DNA of 64,000 nucleotides from positions 310,001 to 374,000 of the forward strand of contig NZ_JBCFYD010000002.1 in the NCBI RefSeq assembly GCF_038594945.1, in the 5' to 3' direction. A program made the position numbers and the translations under genes. Shown here piece after piece: positions 36,736-43,960 of the stretch (within the stretch, counting starts at the first letter, position 1; the number at the start of each line of letters is the position of its first letter). This DNA is from Fodinibius sp. Rm-B-1B1-1 (GTDB taxonomy: Bacteria > Bacteroidota > Rhodothermia > Balneolales > Balneolaceae). The notes under the pieces are model-generated. The model saw only the letters and a program-made list of their open reading frames with translations, ran no database searches and was not told the DNA's origin.

Positions 36736-38016
36736 ATGAGCACTGAAAAGAACGAAGCACAGAAATATTTAGATATGGATTTGCTCCGCTTTACGACGGC
36801 GGGCAGCGTGGATGATGGTAAAAGTACTTTGATTGGTCGCTTGCTATATGATTCGAAAGCTATTTTTGACGACCAGATGGAGAAGATTGAAGAATCCAGT
36901 CGTAAGAAGGGAGATGAATATACGAACCTGGCACTGCTTACCGATGGACTATCGGCCGAACGCGAGCAGGGCATCACCATTGATGTGGCATACCGCTATT
37001 TTTCCACGCCGAACCGAAAGTTTATTATTGCCGATACGCCCGGACATGTGCAATACACGCGAAACATGGTTACAGGGGCATCTACAGCCAATTTGGCTAT
37101 TATTCTGGTGGACGCGCGTAATGGTGTGATTGAGCAAACTTGTCGACATTCGTTTATTTCTTCGCTATTAGGAATCAAGCACGTAGTACTATGTGTTAAT
37201 AAGATGGATTTGGTGGATTACAGTGAGGAGCGATATAACGAAATCAAGCAGGAGTTTAAGACCTTCTCTTCCAAGCTTGATGTCCCAGATATTCATTATG
37301 TGCCCATTAGCGCCCTGTATGGTGATAACGTTGTGGATAAATCCGATAATATGCCGTGGTACGGAGGGTCGACGCTGTTGTATACACTCGAAAACGTGCA
37401 GGTAGGTAGTGATTATAATCACGTTGACAGCCGTTTTCCCGTGCAGTGGGTTACACGTCCGCAATCTACCGACTATCCCGATTACCGTGGTTATGCCGGG
37501 CAAGTTGCCGGTGGCGTTTTTAAACCCGGTGATGAAGTTATTGCATTGCCCTCCGGATTTACCAGCAAAATTGACAAGATTCAAACCTTTGAGCAGGATG
37601 AAGAGGAAGCTTTTTCTCCGATGTCGGTAACGATGACTTTGGAAGACGATATTGATATCTCCCGCGGGGATATGATTGCCAAACCTGACAACCAGCCTAC
37701 TGTGGGACAAGATATTGAGATGATGGTCTGCTGGCTAAATAAAGAGCCGCTTGATCCTAATGGAAAGTACGCTATCAAGCATACCACCAAAGAGGCGCGA
37801 TGCATTGTCAAGGATGTGAAATACAAAGTAAACATCAATACGCTGCACCGCGTGGAAGGGGATAAGGAGATTGGGCTTAATGATATCGGACGTATTAAAA
37901 TCCGAACAACGAAGCCGCTCTTTTATGATTCCTATAAACGCAATCGCAAGACGGGCAGTATTATTCTTATTGATGAATATACCAATGAAACTGTTGGAGC
38001 AGGGATGATTCTTTAA
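36736..38016 (+). CDS. cysN: Sulfate adenylyltransferase subunit 1 (GTPase)
   Basis: CysN couples GTP hydrolysis to APS formation by CysD. The 426-residue translation-factor-type GTPase has the G1 motif TAGSVDDGKSTLIGRLLYDS near residue 21, DGLSAEREQGITIDVAYRYF, the G3 motif IADTPGHVQYTRNM, and the G4 motif CVNKMDLVDYSEE. Domains 2 and 3 follow (GYAGQVAGGVFKPGDEV; NTLHRVEGDKEIGLNDIGRI). It ends without a fused CysC domain, in keeping with the separate kinase gene at 34356. Confidence 0.95.
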   Translation: MSTEKNEAQKYLDMDLLRFTTAGSVDDGKSTLIGRLLYDSKAIFDDQMEKIEESSRKKGDEYTNLALLTDGLSAEREQGITIDVAYRYFSTPNRKFIIADTPGHVQYTRNMVTGASTANLAIILVDARNGVIEQTCRHSFISSLLGIKHVVLCVNKMDLVDYSEERYNEIKQEFKTFSSKLDVPDIHYVPISALYGDNVVDKSDNMPWYGGSTLLYTLENVQVGSDYNHVDSRFPVQWVTRPQSTDYPDYRGYAGQVAGGVFKPGDEVIALPSGFTSKIDKIQTFEQDEEEAFSPMSVTMTLEDDIDISRGDMIAKPDNQPTVGQDIEMMVCWLNKEPLDPNGKYAIKHTTKEARCIVKDVKYKVNINTLHRVEGDKEIGLNDIGRIKIRTTKPLFYDSYKRNRKTGSIILIDEYTNETVGAGMIL

Positions 38017-39189
38017 GGGCAGTTACTTAGTGATTAAGTAACAAGGTAACAGAGCTGCAAAGAGACAGAGTGGCAAAGGACTGACGACCGGTGACGGAGG
38101 ATCGATCTGTCATTTCGACCGGAGGCTGTGGTTTTGAGCCGGAGTGGAGAAATCTTTGTTTTTTGCCCCACCCTAAATCCCTCCCCACGAGTAGGGAGGG
38201 ACTTTTAAACCGTGAAGTTTTTTGGAGTGACTAAGTAACTGAGTAATAAAGATGCAAAGTGACAAAGGATTAAAACTCATGAGGTTGGTACTGGTAATTC
38301 CCCTTGGAGAAGGGGATTGACGTGAGGGCTACGTTTGGTAACTTCCAATTTTCTCGTGCTGTAGCTCTACTGTGGCATAGCTTTAGGTTTGGAGATGCCC
38401 CTTTTTTCTTGATAAAAAGGGGACTAAAAAAATCAAGGCTGAGAATAATCTACCCATTCCAGATCAGCGGATTGAATAAATTCGATGGACCGTTGCATGG
38501 TTGCCTGTGAAGGAAAGGGGCACCGGTGCGAATTTATTCCGGGCATCCGCTGACCTACACATATTATTCGTAGGCCGGGTTATAAGACTGTAAAGCATAT
38601 TTCTCTTGATGCATCCCGTCCCCAAACGTTTTAAAACCAAACTCCTGTACAAAGTTGTGAGTGAGCTGTACGTACGATTAATATTTTGACCCACCCCAAA
38701 CCCCTCCCTATAACTATGGAGGGGCTTTTGTTTATGAGATAATTAAGAACATTTTTCCCCTTGGAGAAGGGGATGCAGGGGATTGAAAAACAGTGATTAG
38801 GTGACCCATCCCCGGCCCTTCCCTAACAATTAGGGAAGGGGGAAACCCGTGAAAGTAGCAATTGGAAATCCCTCTACTATGTTTGGTGTTACTTCGTAGA
38901 GCAAGCTTAATCCCTTTCTATAAGTATGGAGGTGCTTTTTAAAACCGCATTCTTTTTCATGGTGAAAGTTACAGGTTGAAGGTTCACTTAGAAGCATCTA
39001 TGTGATGACGTTTCAGAGTTACAAGTGTAAAGTGACCGACGACGGTGTTTGAGGTTAAGGGTTTTATTTTGACCGGTGTTGGCCTGAAGGGGGCTGGGAT
39101 AGTGAGTGGATTCGAAAGGCAGGAGAGGGTTAAAAAATAAATTTATTTTGTAACAAGTATCTTCCAGCCTACTCTTGTCTGCAAATCAA
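38017..39189. repeat. 1.2-kb intergenic block packed with repeats
   Basis: Three repeat types follow one another: the composite repeat (about 38030-38225, with CCCTCCC/GGGAGGG hairpin), a long hairpin repeat (38389-38590, see separate entry), and another composite segment (38688-38860: CCACCCCAAACCCCTCC, TATGGAGGGG, CCCCTTGGAGAAGGGG, CCCTAACAATTAGGG). From 38860 to 39190 there are weaker copies of 'GTTACAGGTTGAAGG' words. No gene is supported. Confidence 0.65.
38389..38590. repeat. About 200-bp hairpin repeat, copy A
   Basis: It begins GGAGATGCCCCTTTTTTC, continues through AATCAAGGCTGAGAATAATC and ends near TATTATTCGTAGGCCGGGTT. Inside, TCAGCGGAT..AATAAATTCG (38464-38484) pairs with CGAATTTATT..ATCCGCTGA (38529-38553), and AATAAT/ATTATT extends the stem outward. 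A second copy lies at 43256-43452. It has no ORF and could be a miniature inverted-repeat element or a structured RNA. Confidence 0.7.
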
Positions 39190-39360
39190 ATAAAAATCAT
39201 CAATTGAAAAAAATATAAAACTTGAATCAAGAACGTGGACGTAGTTTCCAATTGCGTCCATCATAAACAAATAAAACCCGGTACCGGAGAGACGCTGCTT
39301 TGCCTATCGCGAAACGGGCTCGGTACGGACCGGCCAACCATAACTAAAACAATAGACTAT
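39190..39360 (+). promoter_or_regulatory. GC-rich structured leader upstream of the HU-like gene
   Basis: After an AT-rich stretch (39190-39225) suited to a promoter, GGACG at about 39236 faces CGTCC at 39254, and CCCGGTACCGG at 39277 faces CTCGGTACGGACCGG at about 39320. These can fold into two hairpins ahead of ATG 39361. An ORF can be read through from 39235, but its first 42 residues have no family match, so I treat this as an untranslated leader. The type is unknown. Confidence 0.4.
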
Positions 39361-40071
39361 ATGTCTTTAGAGTATTATTTAGTTCCGAACCATATCACTG
39401 ATAATCCCAATGACTATAGAGCTGTTAGTCGTAATTCTAATAGTTATACTATTGAGGATGTGTACAAGCAGATGACCCGAGAAGGATCTACCGTCACCAA
39501 AGCGGAAGCCCTTGCGGTGTTCGAGGAAATCACACAGGCTATTTCAAACATTCTTGAAGAAGGTCATTCAGTGGTGACGCCATTGGTGAATATTTCATCA
39601 AGTGTTACCGGTGTTTTTGACGAAGAGGAGGATCCGTTTGATGCTGACCGGCATAAGGTACAGTTAAATATCAACTCGGGTGTGAGGCTCAGAAACCTGA
39701 CAGCCTCTATAAAACCTACTCGCATAGAAGGATCGGAGCCGGCACCCGATATCAAATATCTGCATGATAATGTATCAGGGACGAGAAGTGAGCTGCTTAC
39801 CCCACAAGGTGGAGCTCGCATTAAAGGTTCTCTGCTCAAGTTTGATGAGGAAGATAATCAGCAAGGCATCTTCTTTATTAATACCCAAGACGGTACCGAA
39901 CACCGGGTAGAACGTTCTCCGCTGCGCAATATGCCGAAAGAGCTCATCTTTACGCTTCCGGACCTTCCTGCGGGTGAATACCGGCTGGAGGTTCGCAGCA
40001 TCCTAAACGGCACTACCACCATACGATCAGGTATCCTTTCAACTCCCTTGGTGGTAGAAGCTACTCCATAG
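39361..40071 (+). CDS. HU-like DNA-binding protein with C-terminal DUF4469-type domain
   Basis: From ATG 39361 the product has 236 residues. The N-terminal part, LEYYLVPNHITDNPNDYRAV, then SYTIEDVYKQMTREGSTVTK, EALAVFEEITQAISNILEEG and HSVVTPLVNISSSVTGVF, matches the Bacteroidota HU-family domain. The C-terminal part (GGARIKGSLLKFDEEDNQQG, GEYRLEVRSILNGTTTIRSG) is a small beta domain of the DUF4469 kind. Members are thought to bind DNA, but their role is unknown. It opens the GC-richer island at 39.3-43 kb and is followed by a 23-bp tandem repeat. Confidence 0.8.
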   Translation: MSLEYYLVPNHITDNPNDYRAVSRNSNSYTIEDVYKQMTREGSTVTKAEALAVFEEITQAISNILEEGHSVVTPLVNISSSVTGVFDEEEDPFDADRHKVQLNINSGVRLRNLTASIKPTRIEGSEPAPDIKYLHDNVSGTRSELLTPQGGARIKGSLLKFDEEDNQQGIFFINTQDGTEHRVERSPLRNMPKELIFTLPDLPAGEYRLEVRSILNGTTTIRSGILSTPLVVEATP

Positions 40072-40085
40072 TATATCGTCAGTAT

Positions 40086-40200
40086 CCTTATAAGGGGACT
40101 ATCACTCCCCTTAGTATGTCGGTGACACGCTCCTTATAAGGAGAGCAACACCGGCCTTATAAGGACAATATCACTGGCCTTATAATGACAATGTTACAAA
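40086..40200. repeat. Five 23-bp tandem repeats with CCTTATAAGG palindromes
   Basis: Units start at 40086, 40109, 40132, 40155 and 40178, exactly 23 bases apart. Four begin with the palindrome CCTTATAAGG or one-base variants; the second is degenerate (CCTTAGTATG). The rest of each unit is related to GACAATATCACTGG. There are no unique spacers, so it is not a CRISPR. A helical-phase array of palindromes could be a multi-site protein-binding region, perhaps for the HU-like protein encoded just upstream. Confidence 0.8.
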
Positions 40201-40201
40201 C

Positions 40202-40246
40202 AGTAAAAATTACCTGTCGGGGCTGGCGGCCCGGCAGGTTTACTAT
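40202..40246 (+). terminator. Hairpin between the tandem repeat and the patatin gene
   Basis: ACCTGTCGGG (40212-40221) pairs with CCCGGCAGGT (40230-40239), and AGTAAA/TTTACT extends the stem. The T-run is weak. It ends 25-30 bases before ATG 40271, so it could either terminate upstream transcription or act as a leader structure for the patatin gene. Confidence 0.5.
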
Positions 40247-40270
40247 TAATCAAAAATCAGGAGATAAGAG

Positions 40271-41266
40271 ATGAATATTCATAATGATTCATATAATTAT
40301 TCTTATAAAACCGAAGAACGTACGGCCCTGGTGCTGCCGGGCGGAGGAGCCAAAGGGGCTTTCCAGGCAGGGGTACTGCAGGTATTGCGCGAGCAGGGAT
40401 TCACCTACGATGTTATCAGCGGCATCAGCGTAGGTTCACTGAACGGAGCCATGTTGGCTACCGATCAGTTTGAGACCATGATTGAGGTGTGGAAGCAACT
40501 TACACCGAAACAGATATACCGAAAAAAGACGCTGGCCGGGCTGGCCCGCCGATACCTGCAATACAAAATTGGACTGGGCAAACCGCCCGTTTCCAAATAC
40601 GACAACGAGCCGCTGCACAGCCTGTTGCGGAAGCACCTGAACGGTCGGCCGACTACCGTGCCTTTCACCTTTGGCTACGTGAAGCTGGAAACCGGACGAT
40701 ATATACGCGCCTCCATTCCTCATCAAGAGCCGCATACCATCAACGAAGAAGAGATCTGCCGCATTCTGGCATCTACGGCCATCCCGGCAGTATTCAACCC
40801 GGTATCAGTCAATGGTTACCAATGTGTAGACGGCGGACTCCGCGATATTTCGCCCATCCGCGAAGTACTGCCGTATAACCCGCACCGCGCCATTATTATC
40901 CCCACTAAACCTACGGATGGCCTGCCGCGTCCGGTAAAAAGCCGTGATATCATCGACATCGCCTTCCGCTCGATCGATATCATGATGGATGAAATCTTCT
41001 ATGAGGATATCGCCCGCTTCCTGACGATCAATAACTTGGTACGTCAGGCAGAAGATGAGGGCGTCGAGCTGCGCCACCGTACCGGACGCATCTACCGGCA
41101 TGTTCATCCGCTGATTATTGCTCCCAAAGAGCCGCTGGGGGATGCGATGGATTTCAGCAACGATAACGTTCGCCGCCTGATGCAGGTTGGGCGCGACCGA
41201 GCACGCGAGGTGCTGTCGATGGAGCCGTATCCGAAACCGATGATTTTGTTTCGGGAAGCCCTGTAG
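40271..41266 (+). CDS. Patatin-like phospholipase
   Basis: This is a predicted lipid acyl hydrolase with the patatin Ser-Asp dyad. The 331-residue protein has the oxyanion-hole motif VLPGGGAKGAFQAGVLQVL near residue 21, the nucleophile elbow GISVGSLNGAML near residue 57, and the aspartate motif VDGGLRDISP near residue 186. It has no signal peptide or membrane helix, so it is probably cytoplasmic and acts on the inner membrane. An AGGAGAT-like sequence precedes the ATG. Patatins serve as membrane-degrading effectors in several anti-phage systems, but lone housekeeping patatins are also common. The GC content is clearly higher than in the flanks. Confidence 0.88.
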   Translation: MNIHNDSYNYSYKTEERTALVLPGGGAKGAFQAGVLQVLREQGFTYDVISGISVGSLNGAMLATDQFETMIEVWKQLTPKQIYRKKTLAGLARRYLQYKIGLGKPPVSKYDNEPLHSLLRKHLNGRPTTVPFTFGYVKLETGRYIRASIPHQEPHTINEEEICRILASTAIPAVFNPVSVNGYQCVDGGLRDISPIREVLPYNPHRAIIIPTKPTDGLPRPVKSRDIIDIAFRSIDIMMDEIFYEDIARFLTINNLVRQAEDEGVELRHRTGRIYRHVHPLIIAPKEPLGDAMDFSNDNVRRLMQVGRDRAREVLSMEPYPKPMILFREAL

Positions 41267-41586
41267 AAGGGGATCAGTTCGGCGGATTGTGGAATTCATA
41301 CCCTTATTATGCCCCCGACCCCTCCCTAATGGTTTAGGGAGGGGAGGGTATGAAATCAAAACGTGTTATTTCATTAAAAAAAGGTGGCAGAAGTGAATGT
41401 TATCAATCCTCCTGACCTCCTTCTCCCGCCGAATTACTCGGGGCAGGCAAGGAGGAACTCTTACACTTTGAGATTAGGCTTAAGACCAAATAGAGGCTTC
41501 AAAAAAATCCCTCTTGGAGAAGAGGGATTAAGGGAGATTGATTTGTAAAACATCATACTATCATAATCAAAAATTAGAGACATACT
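41267..41586. repeat. 320-bp intergenic region with a strong 11-bp hairpin
   Basis: CCCCTCCCTAA (41319-41329) pairs with TTAGGGAGGGG (41334-41344), and outer ATACCC/GGGTAT strengthens the stem. It probably ends patatin transcription. Farther on there is CTCGGGGCAGGCAAGGAGG and a CCCTCTTGGAGAAGAGGG hairpin (about 41508-41528) of the repeat class seen at 38297 and 38755. No gene. Confidence 0.6.
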
Positions 41587-42444
41587 ATGAGCAACCAACA
41601 AGAGGTACATTTCTTTGTATTCAATATCCGCCTGCTTACCGACCGGGAGCGCATGCCGGCCACTTACACGCGTCTGTTCCATACGTTGCATTGGCTGCGC
41701 AAGCCGGAGCCGATTCGCAAATCCCGTTGCTACATGATGCTTGCTTCGATGGAGGAGTGCTATATTGCCGGAACACCAGTGCTAAAGGGATACCTTGGCA
41801 AGTTCTGCGAAGAGCATAGCCATCAGTGGTATGATTTCAATCCATGTGAAGCCGAAAAACAATCCGGTGCCCAGATACCCTGTCCCAATTTTCGGGTCAT
41901 AGAATACCTATTTATTCCGGCCCTGCATCGCTTTTGCCTGCTAATGCGCCTCGATAAGTTATCCCTTTCGATGGTGGGGAAGTTTCTGAAGGCAGAACTC
42001 AACCGGGCCGCTCGGAAGGATGAAGAGGTGCACGTTACGTTAGAGAAATCCCCGAAATTTCTTGAGGATATCTTTAGTGCCCGCGACATCCTTGATATTA
42101 CGTTTCATGTCTCATTCAGCAATCAGGATCTCAATGACGAGTACACCACCCTTGTAGACAATCAGCTGAGGGATGCGGAGGTTGAGCACCTGGAGATCCG
42201 CGGACGAGCGCGGGATGGCAAGAGCGTAGACCTGAAGAAAAGCGAGTTTCTGATGGGGGCCGCCGGGCTGGTGCCGAGCAACGGTCGCGCTTCGGTGCAG
42301 ATTGTAAACGGCAAGGGAGAAAAGAAGACGGTAGATACTTCTAACTACCCGCGCATCTTCCAAATTCGCTGCGGTGAAGGAGAGAAGGCAGCGGCGGTGG
42401 TCCATCATATGATGAAAACATATGGGCGGCGCAATGAAGTATAA
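41587..42444 (+). CDS. Uncharacterised soluble protein (possibly DUF4747-like), paired with a membrane protein
   Basis: This 285-residue protein has no signal peptide or membrane helix. It begins EVHFFVFNIRLLTDRE, continues with RCYMMLASMEECYIAG, FRVIEYLFIPALHRFCLLMR, KLSLSMVGKFLKAELNRAAR, DEEVHVTLEKSPKFLEDIF and ends RIFQIRCGEGEKAAAVVHHM. The strand-rich N-terminus, the mid-protein beta-alpha pattern and the GRARDGKSVDLKKSEFLMGA segment remind me of DUF4747, but I cannot confirm this. The 3' end overlaps the next gene by 23 bp, a sign that the two are translated together. The GC-rich codon use matches the patatin gene. No function is assigned. Confidence 0.75.
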   Translation: MSNQQEVHFFVFNIRLLTDRERMPATYTRLFHTLHWLRKPEPIRKSRCYMMLASMEECYIAGTPVLKGYLGKFCEEHSHQWYDFNPCEAEKQSGAQIPCPNFRVIEYLFIPALHRFCLLMRLDKLSLSMVGKFLKAELNRAARKDEEVHVTLEKSPKFLEDIFSARDILDITFHVSFSNQDLNDEYTTLVDNQLRDAEVEHLEIRGRARDGKSVDLKKSEFLMGAAGLVPSNGRASVQIVNGKGEKKTVDTSNYPRIFQIRCGEGEKAAAVVHHMMKTYGRRNEV

Positions 42445-43051
42445 TAGCCAACTTCCAAAACAAATAAAGCGGTTGCGGGCCCGGCACCAGTCGGGTGCCC
42501 GTGACCTGTTCCGGTTGTATCCAAAGAATAAATTAAAACAGACCCTGGGTATTCCCCTGGCGGTTAGTGCAGCGATCATGGGCATACTGCTGTGGGTAGG
42601 CTTGCCGGCTCGAGATATGCTGCTCGGGCTTATCGATCTGGCCCTGCGTATCTTCCCTGACATGCAGGCCGTGCTGCTGGCCGGCTTCGGCATATTCTTT
42701 GGGCTTCGCGACCGCGCATTTCTGAGAAAAACCACAGTAGATGAAGGGGGACTGACGCTCTATCAAAAAGTTATTTTCGCCTTTACCTTTACGCTGGTGC
42801 TGCAATCAATGACCCTTATGACCGCCTTCCTGTTTCAGCTGTTTTCGAAGGTGTATATCGACTGGGTAGCCCCGGCATACAGACTGATAAATAATATAGG
42901 ATTCGGATTATTAATGCTTCTTATCTTGGTTTCGCTGTTTTCGATTTACCAGATGGTGATGATCATCTTTGGGCTGGCACAAAACTATCACCTGCATTTG
43001 GTGTTGAGGAAGAGGCAGCGAAGCTGCCGACGGTTGAGGGACGACCGATGA
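42422..43051 (+). CDS. Four-helix membrane protein overlapping the upstream gene
   Basis: This 209-residue protein is taken from ATG 42422; ATG 42434 (MKYNSQLPKQ) is equally plausible. A basic N-terminus (KQIKRLRARHQSGARDLFRL) precedes about four transmembrane helices near 43-63 (LGIPLAVSAAIMGILLWVGL), 78-96, 115-140 (YQKVIFAFTFTLVLQSMTLM) and 155-183 (FGLLMLLILVSLFSIYQMVM). The C-terminus is basic. I recognise no family. The overlap with the preceding soluble protein suggests a sensor-plus-membrane-effector pair, which is an inference from layout only. Confidence 0.7.
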   Translation: MGGAMKYNSQLPKQIKRLRARHQSGARDLFRLYPKNKLKQTLGIPLAVSAAIMGILLWVGLPARDMLLGLIDLALRIFPDMQAVLLAGFGIFFGLRDRAFLRKTTVDEGGLTLYQKVIFAFTFTLVLQSMTLMTAFLFQLFSKVYIDWVAPAYRLINNIGFGLLMLLILVSLFSIYQMVMIIFGLAQNYHLHLVLRKRQRSCRRLRDDR

Positions 43052-43162
43052 CGGCTTAAAAGCAGTGAATGGTGATTAGGTGATTAAGTGACAAAGTTGC
43101 AGAGTGCCAAAGCTGTGAAGAGACGGATGATGGGTGACCGAGGACCGTTATTACTTCGGTAT

Positions 43163-43190
43163 CTCGTTACAATGCTCAGCGTTGTAACGA
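43163..43190. repeat. Palindromic repeat, copy 6
   Basis: The arms CTCGTTACAA and TTGTAACGA surround TGCTCAGCG. Confidence 0.75.
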
Positions 43191-43255
43191 AGGAACTGGC
43201 TTATAATCTTTGGTGTAGTTTATATTAATCCATTCATTTTTGTAATTAAGAACGT

Positions 43256-43452
43256 TTGGAGATGCCCCTTTTTTCTTGATAAAAAAGGGACTAAAAAATC
43301 AAGGCTGAGAATAATCTAAGCGTTTCGGACAACGGATTGAATAAATTCGATGGTCCGTTATAGGGGGTACCTATTAATGGAAGAACCACCGGTGCGAATT
43401 TATTCCGGGCATCCGCTGCCCTGCACAGATTATTCGTAGGCCCGGTTAGAAA
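43256..43452. repeat. About 200-bp hairpin repeat, copy B
   Basis: It matches the copy at 38389-38590 from GGAGATGCCCCTTTTTTC to ATTATTCGTAGGCCCGGTTA, with the same internal inverted arms (GGATTGAATAAATTCG and CGAATTTATTCCGGGCATCC). The loop between the arms is the most diverged part. Confidence 0.7.
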
Positions 43453-43960
43453 ACCTTGAAATGGGCAGGAGTAATTCCCCTCTCGAGAGGGGTGGGCTGC
43501 CACGAAGTGGCGGCTCGGGGTGTGTTGGGTAGGTTGAATGTTGAAAGTTTCAGGTTGAAGGTGCAATTAAAAGCAGTGTCATTCTGAACGAAGTGAAGAA
43601 TCTCCTGCCATTGGGTTCGCGTAGGATTAAAGGACTGACGACGGTTGACGGAGGACCGAGGACAGGTGACGGGTGCCAATCCGTTTGGATCTGTGCCAAC
43701 AGTCGCGAAAAGAACAGCAAATACAGCTTTCTAAAAGATCGATATTTCCTTACTTTAAGCGACTGTTGAGATAGCCTCACTGATATGACTTGATTTAGGG
43801 ATCAAGGTTGAGGTTAAGAAGAGAGGCATAGTTAATTGTTGAAGGTTACATGTTGAATGTTGAAAGTTAACCTTCAACCTATGACGTTCAACCTGAATAC
43901 AATTGAATTACTTTTTACTTGCAATAAACTATAATAAGAACTACTAAATAATTCGCAGCG

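Larger units (their letters stand above)
43052..43960. repeat. 900-bp intergenic repeat block before the glycan locus
   Basis: It starts with 'gaagagacggatga...gaccgaggaccg' words matching 34960, then a palindrome at 43163-43190, hairpin repeat copy B at 43256-43452, a CCCCTCTCGAGAGGGG palindrome at about 43476, the phrase TGTCATTCTGAACGAAGTGA at about 43577, 'gacggttgacggaggaccg' words at 43636, and a GTTGAAGGTT/AACCTTCAAC hairpin at about 43835-43880. No gene is supported. Confidence 0.65.

Noticed and set aside
39235-39360. 42-residue N-terminal extension of the HU-like protein
   Set aside because: The extension has no family character and covers inverted repeats; ATG 39361 gives the usual N-terminus.
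40086-40200. CRISPR array
   Set aside because: Units are contiguous 23-bp repeats with no unique spacers and no cas genes nearby.
41587-43051. Kiwa (KwaA/KwaB) anti-phage system
   Set aside because: Topology is similar but gene order and visible motifs do not match; kept only as an unnamed pair.
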